Source: an uncultured Bacteroidales bacterium
GTDB lineage: Bacteria; Bacteroidota; Bacteroidia; Bacteroidales; F082
Direction: 5' to 3'
NCBI GenBank assembly: GCA_937926515.1
Contig: CALAZZ010000028.1
Coordinates: 1-25,587 of the forward strand
DNA length: 25,587 bases
Part shown: piece after piece, positions 17,777 to 25,587 of the stretch
Layout: every line of letters starts with the position of its first letter
Position numbering within the stretch: position 1 is the stretch's first letter
Position numbers and translations under genes: made by a program
The notes under the pieces: generated by a model
The model's database searches: none
Seen by the model: the letters and a program-made list of their open reading frames with translations, nothing else
What the model was told of the DNA's origin: nothing

Positions 17777-18835
17777 ATGAAAATATTACAACAGGCATTC
17801 CTTCTATCATTGAGCTTCCTTTTATTATCATGCCATCATGCTCCCCAAGAAGTTGCTAAAGATACATCAGCACAGGATTCAGGCCTGACGCAGGCCGGTG
17901 ATAAGCTTTTGGCAGGTGTTTCCGAAGCGGTTTGCTATTCCGGTTTCCGCAGCGGACAACATCCCGACCGCGGCAATGGTGCTGTGAATCCCAGCTATGC
18001 CGAAATACTTGAAGACCTTGAGATACTCCTGCAGCAAACCCCATTTCGCTTGATCCGCCTGTACGATTGTGGAGAAAACAGCCAGATGGTATTGGAAGTG
18101 ATCCGTGAACACAATCTTGACATCAGCGTAATGCTTGGCATCTGGTTACGCGCTGAGCTGAGCGCTCACGAAACCTGCGAATGGCTAACTGAGCCGATTC
18201 CGAAAGACACCCTGGAAAAGAATAAAATACGCAATGCCCGCGAAATCGAAAAAGGCATTGAACTTGCCAATGCATTTTCAAAAATTGTTGTGGCCGTGAA
18301 TGTTGGCAACGAAGCGCTGGTAGAATGGAATGACCACATGGTTTCACTCGACTCGGTCATGGCTTATGTGAAGCAGGTTCAACTGGCTATCGATCAGCCA
18401 GTAACTGTTGCAGATAACTACAAGTGGTGGGCCGATCACGGACATGAGCTTGCCGGAATTGTTGATTTTGTGGCCATTCATATATATCCTGTTTGGGAAC
18501 AAAAAGACATTGATGAAGGCATGCCCTATACCATTGAAAATGTTGAAGAAGTGATGACAGCCCTGCCCAACAAACAAATTGTAATAGCTGAGGCCGGATG
18601 GGCTAGCATCGCATCTGAGTTTGGCCCGCGCGCCAGCCAGGAAAATCAAAAACGCTATGTGCAGGAACTGATGGAATGGTCGCGGCACAACAACATCACC
18701 ACTTTCATTTTCGAAGCTTTTGATGAAGACTGGAAAGGGGATCCAGATAACCCGTTGGGGGCCGAAAAACACTGGGGGTTATATACAGTAAATCGTGAGC
18801 CCAAAAAAACCATAGAGTTGTTTAACACATACTAA
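17777..18835 (+). CDS. GH17 beta-1,3-glucanase or glucosyltransferase-type lipoprotein
   Basis: A 352-residue lipoprotein of GH17, acting on beta-1,3-glucan. The ATG at 17777 is preferred over an in-frame TTG at 17759, since it follows AAAGAG and gives a compact signal peptide with lipobox LLSC (16-19). Barrel landmarks are GVSEAVCYSGFR near the N-terminus, IRLYDCG, VVAVNVGNEAL with acid/base Glu179, VDFVAIHIYPVW, and VIAEAGWAS with nucleophile Glu272. The usual GH17 nucleophile motif is E-T-G-W-P; here it is E-A-G-W-A. The residues after the Cys (HHAPQEV) are not acidic, so a periplasm-facing anchor is likelier than surface display. It shares only family features with the second GH17 at 21565, so the two are not a recent duplication. 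Confidence 0.9.
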   Translation: MKILQQAFLLSLSFLLLSCHHAPQEVAKDTSAQDSGLTQAGDKLLAGVSEAVCYSGFRSGQHPDRGNGAVNPSYAEILEDLEILLQQTPFRLIRLYDCGENSQMVLEVIREHNLDISVMLGIWLRAELSAHETCEWLTEPIPKDTLEKNKIRNAREIEKGIELANAFSKIVVAVNVGNEALVEWNDHMVSLDSVMAYVKQVQLAIDQPVTVADNYKWWADHGHELAGIVDFVAIHIYPVWEQKDIDEGMPYTIENVEEVMTALPNKQIVIAEAGWASIASEFGPRASQENQKRYVQELMEWSRHNNITTFIFEAFDEDWKGDPDNPLGAEKHWGLYTVNREPKKTIELFNTY

Positions 18836-18871
18836 TCGCCTATGATCAGGTTTTTGTAAACACCGGAATCA

Positions 18872-20224
18872 ATGAATAAAATCGTTACTAAACTATCAGT
18901 TAAAGAAAAGATTGGTTACGGCCTTGGCGATACCGCATCCCATTTTGTATGGGATATGGTAGGATTCTGGATCCTGATTTTCTATACCGATACATTTGGC
19001 ATTTCTGCCGCAGCTGCCGGCACCATCATGCTCATTGCACGGGTATGGGATATGCTCAGCGACCCTTTGATGGGCATTATTGCTGATCGCACCCAAACAC
19101 CTTGGGGCAAGTTCCGTCCTTACCTGCTTTGGATGGCCCTGCCATACAGTGTGCTGGCAGTGCTTACATTCAGCACTCCCGATCTTGGGCCCACAGGCAA
19201 AGTGATTTATGCCGGAACTACCTATTTTCTGCTGATGACTGTTTTCACAGCCATTAACCTCCCCTATTCTTCATTGGGTGCCGTAATGACTGCCGATTCC
19301 TACGAAAGAGCCGGCTTGAATTCCTATCGCTTTATTTTTGCTTTTATAGGCCAATTTATTGTGACCGGAACCGCACTCTACCTGGCCAATTACTTCGGTA
19401 AAGGTGATAATGCCAAAGGATATCAGTACACCATGATCCTTTTTGCTGTGGTGAGTTTTATACTGTTCATGATCACATTCAAAACCACACGCGAAAGGGT
19501 GGCACCCCCAAAGGCCCAGCAAAAAAACCTGAAACAGGACCTGAGCAATCTTTTCAGCAACCGCCCCTGGGTGATCCTGTTTTTTGTAGGCATCATCTCG
19601 TTTGTAATGTTTGCTTTGCAAAACCTGAGCATTGCTTATTATTTCAAGTATTACATTGGTCAAGAAGCGAGTGTGCAGCTGTTTAATGTAATCGGCACGG
19701 TTGCCCTGATCCTTGGCATTCCTTTGTCTAAGCCACTGGCCAAACGTTTTGGCAAACGAAATGTGTACATGGCCAGCTCATTGGTCTCAGGACTGTTTTT
19801 TGTATTGCTGTATCTGCCTGGCACTCAAAATGTATATAGCATTTACATACTTAATATCCTGGCAAAATTCACCTATGCCCCGGCTGTGCCTTTGCTTTGG
19901 ACCATGCTGGCTGATACAGCGGACTATTCCGAATGGAAGTTTAACAGGCGTGCCACCGGCCTGGTCTTCTCGGCCGCTACTTTCGCCCATAAAGCCGGAT
20001 GGGGAATTGGGGGTGCCCTGGCAGGCTGGTTGCTCGCCCTCTATCAATTTGTGCCCAATGTGGAACAAACAACCACTTCCCTCACAGGCATCAAGCTGAT
20101 GATCTCGGTATTTCCCGGCTTACTATATATGTCATGCGCCATACTCTTGTATTTCTATGCCATTGACCATAAAACATGCTTGCTGATGCAGGATGAACTG
20201 GAAAAACGAAGGGAACAAACTTAA
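18872..20224 (+). CDS. GPH-family (MelB-like) sugar:cation symporter
   Basis: A 450-residue inner-membrane symporter of the glycoside-pentoside-hexuronide family, with about 12 hydrophobic helices. The signature loop RVWDMLSDPLMGIIADRT followed by PWGKFRPYLLW (57-87) is diagnostic: its Asp residues bind cation and sugar in MelB. LADTADYSEWKFNRRATGLVFSA near 346-368 is the matching C-terminal-half signature. Substrates of the family are di- and oligosaccharides, so laminaribiose or short laminari-oligosaccharides are the likely cargo, feeding the phosphorylase encoded two genes upstream. The gaps are 36 bp before and 21 bp after it. Confidence 0.93.
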   Translation: MNKIVTKLSVKEKIGYGLGDTASHFVWDMVGFWILIFYTDTFGISAAAAGTIMLIARVWDMLSDPLMGIIADRTQTPWGKFRPYLLWMALPYSVLAVLTFSTPDLGPTGKVIYAGTTYFLLMTVFTAINLPYSSLGAVMTADSYERAGLNSYRFIFAFIGQFIVTGTALYLANYFGKGDNAKGYQYTMILFAVVSFILFMITFKTTRERVAPPKAQQKNLKQDLSNLFSNRPWVILFFVGIISFVMFALQNLSIAYYFKYYIGQEASVQLFNVIGTVALILGIPLSKPLAKRFGKRNVYMASSLVSGLFFVLLYLPGTQNVYSIYILNILAKFTYAPAVPLLWTMLADTADYSEWKFNRRATGLVFSAATFAHKAGWGIGGALAGWLLALYQFVPNVEQTTTSLTGIKLMISVFPGLLYMSCAILLYFYAIDHKTCLLMQDELEKRREQT

Positions 20225-20245
20225 ACCATTATAAAGCTGTATTGC

Positions 20246-21553
20246 ATGAAAACCGTAACGCTTCTATTCTTTCTGCTCTCTACTGCCGGACTTGCGGCAC
20301 AAACAGCACCTGTGGCTGTGGAAAAGCAGGAGGACGGATGGCGACTGATGATAGGCGATGAGCCACTTATGGTAAATGGTATGAATTGGGATTATTTCCC
20401 AATCGGTACCAATTATGAGTACAATCTATGGGACAAGCCGGATGATTTCATTAAAAAGGCACTCGATGATGAAATGGAGTTGCTGCAAGATATAGGTATT
20501 AATGCCATCCGCGTTTATACCGGAATACAGCCAAAATGGATAAGCTATATCCATGAAAATTTTGGGATTTACACCATGCTAAACCATTCATTCGGTCGCT
20601 ATGGATTGATGCTTGATGGCAATTGGGAAGGCAACACCGACTATGCTGACCACCGTGTAATTAAACTGCTGATGAATGAGGTGGAAGCTCTGGCTAAAGA
20701 TTTCAAGGATACCCCCGGCCTGCTGCTTTATTTGCTGGGCAACGAAAACAATTACGGGCTTTTCTGGGGAGGTGCCGTAACAGAAGACATCCCCAATGTT
20801 GACGATCGGTATAAAAGCAGGGCAAGGGATATGTATAAGCTGTTCAACCAGGCTGCCCTTGCCATGAAAACCATTGACCCTGACCATCCTGTATCCATCT
20901 GCAATGGTGATCTGCTGTTCATGGATATCCTTACGGAGGAATGTCCGGATGTGGATATATTTGGCATCAATGTCTATCGCGGTGCATCGTTCAATGATCT
21001 TTTTGAGCGGGTACAGAACGAATACGGGAAGCCCATTCTGCATACTGAGCTGGGTGCCGATGCATTTAACGACAGCTTGCAGCTGGAAGACCCTTGCGCC
21101 CAGGCCTGGTATCTGCGCGAAAACTGGTGCGAAATTTATCAAAATGCTGCCGGATTGGGCAGTTCGAATGTGATTGGCGGTTTCACTTTTCAGTCAAGCG
21201 ACGGCTGGTGGAAGTATAGCCAGACCACCAACCTGGATGTGCACGATACCCATGCCTCCTGGTCAAATGGAGGCTATTTGCACGACTATATGGACGGCCG
21301 CAACAATATGAACGAAGAATGGTTTGGCATCAGCGCCAAGGGCCAGACAGATGCAAATGGTCATTATCCATTATTCCCGCGGGCGGCTTATTATGTTTTG
21401 AAAGAAGTTCACAGCTTTGATCCATATGCTGAAGGAAACAGCAGCGAAAAAATACGCCAATACTTTGACAGCATCAGCATTCGAAAGGCATTTATAAAGG
21501 CCGGCGGGGAAGAAGATGCGGCTTGCTCTATTGGTAAGACAAGATTGGAATAG
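20246..21553 (+). CDS. Secreted clan GH-A TIM-barrel protein, family unassigned
   Basis: A 435-residue protein with an ordinary type I signal peptide (cleavage after LAA before QTAP), so it is periplasmic or secreted and not lipid-anchored, unlike most hydrolases of this locus. The barrel begins with a GH2-like strand (WRLMIGDEPLMVNGMNWDY) and has GINAIRVYTG, LLYLLGNENNYG with Glu167 in the acid/base position, VDIFGINVYRG, and ILHTELGAD with Glu268 in the nucleophile position. GINAIRVYT and the GNE motif recall GH72 beta-1,3-glucanosyltransferases and GH2 barrels, but overall I cannot assign a CAZy family. A beta-glucan hydrolase or transglycosylase is inferred from position: 21 bp after the GPH symporter and 11 bp before GH17. 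No C-terminal module is evident. Confidence 0.72.
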   Translation: MKTVTLLFFLLSTAGLAAQTAPVAVEKQEDGWRLMIGDEPLMVNGMNWDYFPIGTNYEYNLWDKPDDFIKKALDDEMELLQDIGINAIRVYTGIQPKWISYIHENFGIYTMLNHSFGRYGLMLDGNWEGNTDYADHRVIKLLMNEVEALAKDFKDTPGLLLYLLGNENNYGLFWGGAVTEDIPNVDDRYKSRARDMYKLFNQAALAMKTIDPDHPVSICNGDLLFMDILTEECPDVDIFGINVYRGASFNDLFERVQNEYGKPILHTELGADAFNDSLQLEDPCAQAWYLRENWCEIYQNAAGLGSSNVIGGFTFQSSDGWWKYSQTTNLDVHDTHASWSNGGYLHDYMDGRNNMNEEWFGISAKGQTDANGHYPLFPRAAYYVLKEVHSFDPYAEGNSSEKIRQYFDSISIRKAFIKAGGEEDAACSIGKTRLE

Positions 21554-21564
21554 ACACTAACCAG

Positions 21565-22857
21565 ATGGAAAAAGAAAGACTTTTAATGAAGAGCGCACTT
21601 TTATACGGGATCGTTTTATTTACAGCCTTGATGATTTCATGTACACCAGAATCACATCAACAGACATCAAAAACTGCAGCGGAAATATTGGGGAATCAGC
21701 ATTACCAAGCCATATCCTATGGTGGATACCGCGAAAAAACGCGTGATATCCAACCTACCATTACCCAATTGAAGGAGGATATGAAAATACTCTCGGCTAT
21801 GGGCATCAAATTGTTGCGCACCTTCAACGTTCACCTGGATGAGGCCGCTAATCTGCTGCAGGCCATCAGCCAGCTGAAAGAAGAAGATCCTGAATTTGAA
21901 ATGTATGTGATGCTTGGCGCATGGATTGATTGCAAAAATGCATGGACCGATCTTCCTGATAGAATTCGGAATGAAGAAAGCGAAAGAAATGCTTCAGAAA
22001 TAGCACGTGCCGTTGAATTAACCCAACTTTATTCCGATATCGTCAAGGTCATTGCCGTGGGCAACGAAGCCATGGTGCACTGGGCATGGGATTATTATGT
22101 TGAACCGGGCATTATCCTCAAGTGGGTAAACCACCTGCAAAGCCTGAAAAAGTCAGGCGTATTGCCCGAATCACTATGGATCACCAGCTCCGACAATTTT
22201 GCCTCATGGGGTGGTGGAGGCGTAGAATACCACAAAGATGAGCTGAACGAACTCATCAGAGCAGTTGATTTTATTTCGGTGCACACTTATCCCATGCACG
22301 ACACCCATTACAATTCCCATTTCTGGGGGGTGCCCGAAGAAGAGGATCAATATAGCGATATGGAGAAAATCAATGCCGCCATGCAGCGCTCCTTTGACTA
22401 CGCCAAAACACAGTACTACAGTGTGGTGGAATATATGCGCAGTATAGGTGAAAACAAAGCTGTTCACATTGGTGAAACAGGATGGGCAACCAGATCGAAC
22501 GAATTATACGGGAATGAAGGCACAAGAGCCGCCGACGAATACAAATCAGCGCTTTACTATTGGAAAATGCGGGAGTGGACCAATCAACATGGCATCAGCT
22601 GCTTTTACTTTGAAGCCTTTGATGAGCAATGGAAAGATGCAGCCAATCCCGGGGGCTCTGAAAACCACTTTGGTCTGATCAACCTTCAGGCACAGGCCAA
22701 ATACGCCTTGTGGGATTTGGTGGATGAAGGCATATTTGAGGAATTGACCCGCGACGGACAACCCCTCACCAAGACATCTGAAGGTAACAAAGAATTCATG
22801 ATGGAGCAGGTGAAGGTCCCCCCCACTGCTGCTGAAATAAATGCCGGAAAGCAATAA
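21565..22857 (+). CDS. GH17 beta-1,3-glucanase-type lipoprotein, second copy
   Basis: A 430-residue lipoprotein of GH17. The ATG at 21565 is used; an in-frame ATG at 21586 would also leave a workable signal peptide. The probable anchored Cys is 26 (LMISC). Landmarks are ISYGGYRE, IKLLRTFNV, MYVMLGAWIDC, VIAVGNEAMVHW with acid/base Glu168, VDFISVHTYPM, and HIGETGWAT with nucleophile Glu304. Compared with the first GH17 it has a longer segment between the two catalytic residues and a polar tail of about 40 residues after the barrel. CYFYEAFDEQWK-like sequence near the end (actual: CFYFEAFDEQWKD) is shared with the first copy. Two GH17 enzymes in one PUL suggest different jobs, such as endo-cleavage of debranched chains versus trimming of short oligosaccharides. 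The gene sits 11 bp from both neighbours. Confidence 0.9.
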   Translation: MEKERLLMKSALLYGIVLFTALMISCTPESHQQTSKTAAEILGNQHYQAISYGGYREKTRDIQPTITQLKEDMKILSAMGIKLLRTFNVHLDEAANLLQAISQLKEEDPEFEMYVMLGAWIDCKNAWTDLPDRIRNEESERNASEIARAVELTQLYSDIVKVIAVGNEAMVHWAWDYYVEPGIILKWVNHLQSLKKSGVLPESLWITSSDNFASWGGGGVEYHKDELNELIRAVDFISVHTYPMHDTHYNSHFWGVPEEEDQYSDMEKINAAMQRSFDYAKTQYYSVVEYMRSIGENKAVHIGETGWATRSNELYGNEGTRAADEYKSALYYWKMREWTNQHGISCFYFEAFDEQWKDAANPGGSENHFGLINLQAQAKYALWDLVDEGIFEELTRDGQPLTKTSEGNKEFMMEQVKVPPTAAEINAGKQ

Positions 22858-22868
22858 AATACATAGAT

Positions 22869-24365
22869 ATGAAGACACAATTTTCAATTACGACAATGAT
22901 CATGGCCACAATACTGTTGATGGGCAGTTGTGACAAACCCGATACTTGGGAAGTGGAGTTGTATGAAACCTCCGAAAGCGGAAACAAGCTTACCCAACTC
23001 ACTAAACTTCAGATAGCTGGGGAAACAATGGAAATATCAATCCTTCCGGAGCAACGATTCCAGACCATTACCGGCTTCGGTGGTTCGTTCACCGAGGCTA
23101 CCGCTTACCTGCTCAACCGCCTTGGCGCCGAAAACAGGAATAAAATCCTGGAGGCCTATTTTGGCGAAACAGGTGCACGCTATTCGCTTACCCGAACACA
23201 TATGAATTCCAGCGATTTCTCCCTTGGCAACTATTCATATGCCCCGGTGGAAAATGATATGGCACTGGAGCATTTCTCCATTGAAGAAGATATGGACGAC
23301 ATCATCCCGATGATCAAAGATGCCATGGCCATTTCAACAGAAGGCTTTAAAATTATCGCATCGCCATGGACAGCACCTCCATGGATGAAGGACAATAAGG
23401 ATTGGAAAGGCGGCAGGCTCTTGCCCGATTATTATGAAACATGGGCTTTGTTCTTCTCAAAATACCTGGATGCCTACAATGAGCAAGGTATTGATATTTG
23501 GGCGTTCACAGTTGAAAATGAGCCGCTTGGAAACGACAGCAACTGGGAAAGTATGCATTTTACTCCTTATGAAATGAATGATTTCGTAAAAACCCATTTG
23601 GGCCCACGCCTGCGCGCGGATCAGCATGAAGTTAAAATATTCGGCTATGACCAAAACCGCGATGACGAGCTAATGGAATGGGTCGATGCCATGTATGATG
23701 ATGAAGAGGTGGCGCAATATTATGACGGTACAGCCGTACATTGGTATGCCAGTACCTATGATTACTTTCCCGAGGCCTTGCAATATGCCCGCCAAAAAGC
23801 CCCGGACAGGCACCTGATCAATACAGAAGCATGCGTTGATGCTGAAGTGCCACATTGGAGAGATGATGCCTGGTACTGGTCCAAAGAAGCTACCGACTGG
23901 GGCTGGGACTGGGCACCTGAACACCTAAGGTACCGCCACCCTAAATATGTGCCTGTTTTCAGGTATGCCCGCGACATCATTGGCTGTTTGAACAATTGGG
24001 TGGATGGCTGGGTGGACTGGAATATGGTCCTTGACCGGCAGGGCGGTCCCAACTGGGCTCAAAACTGGTGTGTGGCCCCTGTGATCGTTGATCCGGATGC
24101 AGATGAAGTGTATTTTACACCCCTGTACTACACCCTGGCACATTTTAGCCGGTTTATCAGGCCCGGAGCTGTGCGCATTGGCTTCGATAACCCATATGAG
24201 AGCCTGATGGTAACGGCTGTGCAAAACCCCGATGACAGCTATGTGATCATTCTTTTTAATCCGGACGAGGAAAAGCTACAGGCCTCCATCAGCCTTGGCG
24301 GCCAATCAATAACTACCGGCATCTCAGCGAAAGCCATCCAAACCATTGTGGTAAAGGCGCTATAA
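22869..24365 (+). CDS. GH30 (subfamily 1-like) beta-glucosidase/beta-1,6-glucosidase lipoprotein
   Basis: A 498-residue lipoprotein (Cys21 in MGSC) of GH30. Motifs include TITGFGGSFTEATAYLLN, SDFSLGNYSYAP, ASPWTAPPWMKDN, WAFTVENEPLG with acid/base Glu218, TAVHWYAS, LINTEACVD with nucleophile Glu320, and WVDWNMVLDRQGGPNWAQN. This last block and the HFSRFIRPGAVRIG segment are like subfamily 1 (glucosylceramidase-like) enzymes. The C-terminal residues 425-498 complete the beta-sandwich that packs beside the barrel in GH30. In marine laminarin loci a GH30 removes beta-1,6-linked glucose branches, and that is the proposed role: debranching so that GH17 and the phosphorylase can act on linear chains. 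Endo-beta-1,6-glucanase (GH30_3) is less likely on motif grounds. It lies 11 bp after GH17. Confidence 0.92.
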   Translation: MKTQFSITTMIMATILLMGSCDKPDTWEVELYETSESGNKLTQLTKLQIAGETMEISILPEQRFQTITGFGGSFTEATAYLLNRLGAENRNKILEAYFGETGARYSLTRTHMNSSDFSLGNYSYAPVENDMALEHFSIEEDMDDIIPMIKDAMAISTEGFKIIASPWTAPPWMKDNKDWKGGRLLPDYYETWALFFSKYLDAYNEQGIDIWAFTVENEPLGNDSNWESMHFTPYEMNDFVKTHLGPRLRADQHEVKIFGYDQNRDDELMEWVDAMYDDEEVAQYYDGTAVHWYASTYDYFPEALQYARQKAPDRHLINTEACVDAEVPHWRDDAWYWSKEATDWGWDWAPEHLRYRHPKYVPVFRYARDIIGCLNNWVDGWVDWNMVLDRQGGPNWAQNWCVAPVIVDPDADEVYFTPLYYTLAHFSRFIRPGAVRIGFDNPYESLMVTAVQNPDDSYVIILFNPDEEKLQASISLGGQSITTGISAKAIQTIVVKAL

Positions 24366-24408
24366 TGAACTTGTAATAAATTGACACCTACTTGAAACCC
24401 CCACTACC

Positions 24409-25587
24409 ATGACGCCACAAAAAAATCGTATCCCCATAGGCCAGAAAGCCGCTTTCGGTGCCGGACATTTGGTCAATAACCTACTGCCCGGATCGCTGGG
24501 TGTTTTCGCCTTCTTCCTGCTTACTGCCTATGGCATGGATCCTTTTCTCGCTGGACTGCTGGGCGGCCTGCCCCGCTTCTTCGATGCCATCACCGACCCC
24601 ATCATGGGTTATATCACCGACAACACCAAGTCCAAATACGGGCGTCGCAAGCCATATATTTTTACAGGTGCCATCCTAAGCGGGCTGCTATTCGCATTGC
24701 TCTGGCAGATGAGCCCCGATAACTCGCCCATGTATAATTTCTGGTATTTCCTCATCCTGTCGCTGGTTTATATCATTGGCAATACCATTTATTCAACCCC
24801 GCTGATCGGATTGGGCTATGAGATGACTTCCGACTACAACGAACGAACCCGGTTGATGGGCTTCTCGCAAACCATTGGACAAATGGCCTGGATGATCGTA
24901 CCCTGGTTTTGGGTAATCATCGCCAACCCAAACCTGTTTGAATCACAAGATATTGGTGTCCGCAAGCTTTCCATTATTGTTGGTGCGGTGTGTATGCTGT
25001 TGGGCGTACTACCGGCCATTTTCTGCCAGGAAGTGGACCAGACCAAGCTTACTGACAGGGATGATATCACATTTAAGAACATTGCTAAGAATTTTAAAAG
25101 CCTGATCGGGAAAATGGTCGAGGTGTTTAAAAACGGACCTTTTGTAAGGCTTTGCGGTGCTACATTCCTGGTGTTCAACGGTTACCAGATGGTCGCATCC
25201 TTCAGCTATTTCATCATTGTATTTTACTTATTTAAAGGTGATTACGGGCTGGCAGGAACCTGGCCGGCATGGTTCTCCACCATCAGCTCCATCTGCACGG
25301 CCTTCCTGATCATCCCGATCATCACCCGGATATCGAACAAGCTTGGCAAGAAGAACGCTTTTGTGATTTCGTCAGCCATCTCCATCTTAGGCTATATACT
25401 TAAATGGTGGGGCTTCAATCCCGACAACCCCTGGCTGATGTTTATGCCTCTGCCGCTCATGGTATTTGGTATTGGCGGTTTGTTTACACTCATGATGAGC
25501 ATGACAGCCGATGTATGCGACCTGGATGAGCTCAAAAACGGCATGCCCCGCAAGGAAGGCACATTTGGTGCCATCTATTGGTGGATG
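24409..25587 (+). CDS. GPH-family sugar:cation symporter, second copy, 3' end beyond the window
   Basis: The frame opens with ATG at 24409 and stays open for 393 codons to the window edge; the rest, perhaps 60-100 residues, is missing. It starts MTPQKNRIPIGQKAAFGAGHL, followed by helices. The GPH signature is clear: FDAITDPIMGYITDNT, then YGRRKPYIF, near 58-83, and MTADVCDLDELKNG near 365-378. Many hydrophobic segments are present. It differs strongly from the symporter at 18872 in sequence, so the two probably take different sugars (for example chain length or beta-1,6 versus beta-1,3 disaccharides). It lies 43 bp after GH30, in the same direction, so the operon goes on past the right edge. 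Third codon positions look richer in G and C than in the genes at the left end. Confidence 0.9.
   Translation, partial: MTPQKNRIPIGQKAAFGAGHLVNNLLPGSLGVFAFFLLTAYGMDPFLAGLLGGLPRFFDAITDPIMGYITDNTKSKYGRRKPYIFTGAILSGLLFALLWQMSPDNSPMYNFWYFLILSLVYIIGNTIYSTPLIGLGYEMTSDYNERTRLMGFSQTIGQMAWMIVPWFWVIIANPNLFESQDIGVRKLSIIVGAVCMLLGVLPAIFCQEVDQTKLTDRDDITFKNIAKNFKSLIGKMVEVFKNGPFVRLCGATFLVFNGYQMVASFSYFIIVFYLFKGDYGLAGTWPAWFSTISSICTAFLIIPIITRISNKLGKKNAFVISSAISILGYILKWWGFNPDNPWLMFMPLPLMVFGIGGLFTLMMSMTADVCDLDELKNGMPRKEGTFGAIYWWM

Noticed and set aside
18344..18772. Reverse-strand open frame of 142 codons
   Set aside because: Antisense to the first GH17 gene; no domain, signal or promoter supports it.
20588..21142. 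Reverse-strand open frame of 184 codons
   Set aside because: It lies wholly inside the GH-A gene at 20246-21553, which has clear family motifs; the antisense product has no recognisable domain.
1..25587. CRISPR array, tRNA/rRNA genes, integrase or insertion sequence
   Set aside because: No regularly spaced repeats, no RNA-gene signature, and no transposase or integrase motifs were found.

Overview
The window is a plus-strand gene block from a member of the Bacteroidota. The evidence is a SusC/SusD pair, many type II (lipoprotein) signal peptides, a reg_prop/Y_Y_Y sensor-regulator, promoters of the TAnnTTTG type, and few recognisable Shine-Dalgarno sites. The genes form a polysaccharide utilization locus (PUL). 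The enzyme set (GH16 laminarinase, two GH17, GH30, and a GH149-type beta-1,3-oligoglucan phosphorylase) points to laminarin or a similar beta-1,3-glucan with beta-1,6 branches. The genus cannot be fixed from sequence alone; a marine or other aquatic habitat is only an inference from the likely substrate.

Layout. 1-484 is AT-rich and non-coding, with a promoter just before the first gene. 485-3394 encodes a membrane-spanning sensor with a LuxR-type DNA-binding C-terminus, the probable local regulator. 3395-3675 is a regulatory gap with a 20-bp near-perfect palindrome and candidate promoters. 3676-5145 is a PKD-domain surface lipoprotein (probable glycan-binding protein), followed by a strong intrinsic terminator (5163-5204). 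A GH16 lipoprotein (5228-6340), SusC (6425-9514) and SusD (9535-11091) come next. The 219-bp gap 11092-11310 carries a perfect 13-bp inverted repeat around a smaller hairpin. From 11311 to the window edge nine genes are packed with gaps of 10-43 bp: sugar-porter MFS, clan GH-A lipoprotein, GH149-type phosphorylase, GH17, GPH symporter, second clan GH-A protein, second GH17, GH30, and a second GPH symporter cut off by the window edge.

How the genes probably work together (inference from families and predicted location). The PKD lipoprotein and GH16 carry acidic residues right after the lipid-anchored Cys, as expected for surface display; they would capture and cut the glucan outside the cell. 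SusD/SusC take fragments across the outer membrane. GH30 (beta-1,6 debranching), the GH17 enzymes and the two unassigned GH-A proteins trim them in the periplasm or on a membrane face. The GPH symporters bring oligosaccharides, and the sugar porter monosaccharides, into the cytoplasm. There the signal-less phosphorylase would release glucose 1-phosphate, saving ATP. The features of most interest are the two unassigned GH-A enzymes, the palindrome, the terminator inside the PUL, the structured susD-MFS spacer, and the link between a phosphorylase and several inner-membrane transporters. No RNA genes, CRISPR arrays, insertion sequences or integrases were seen.
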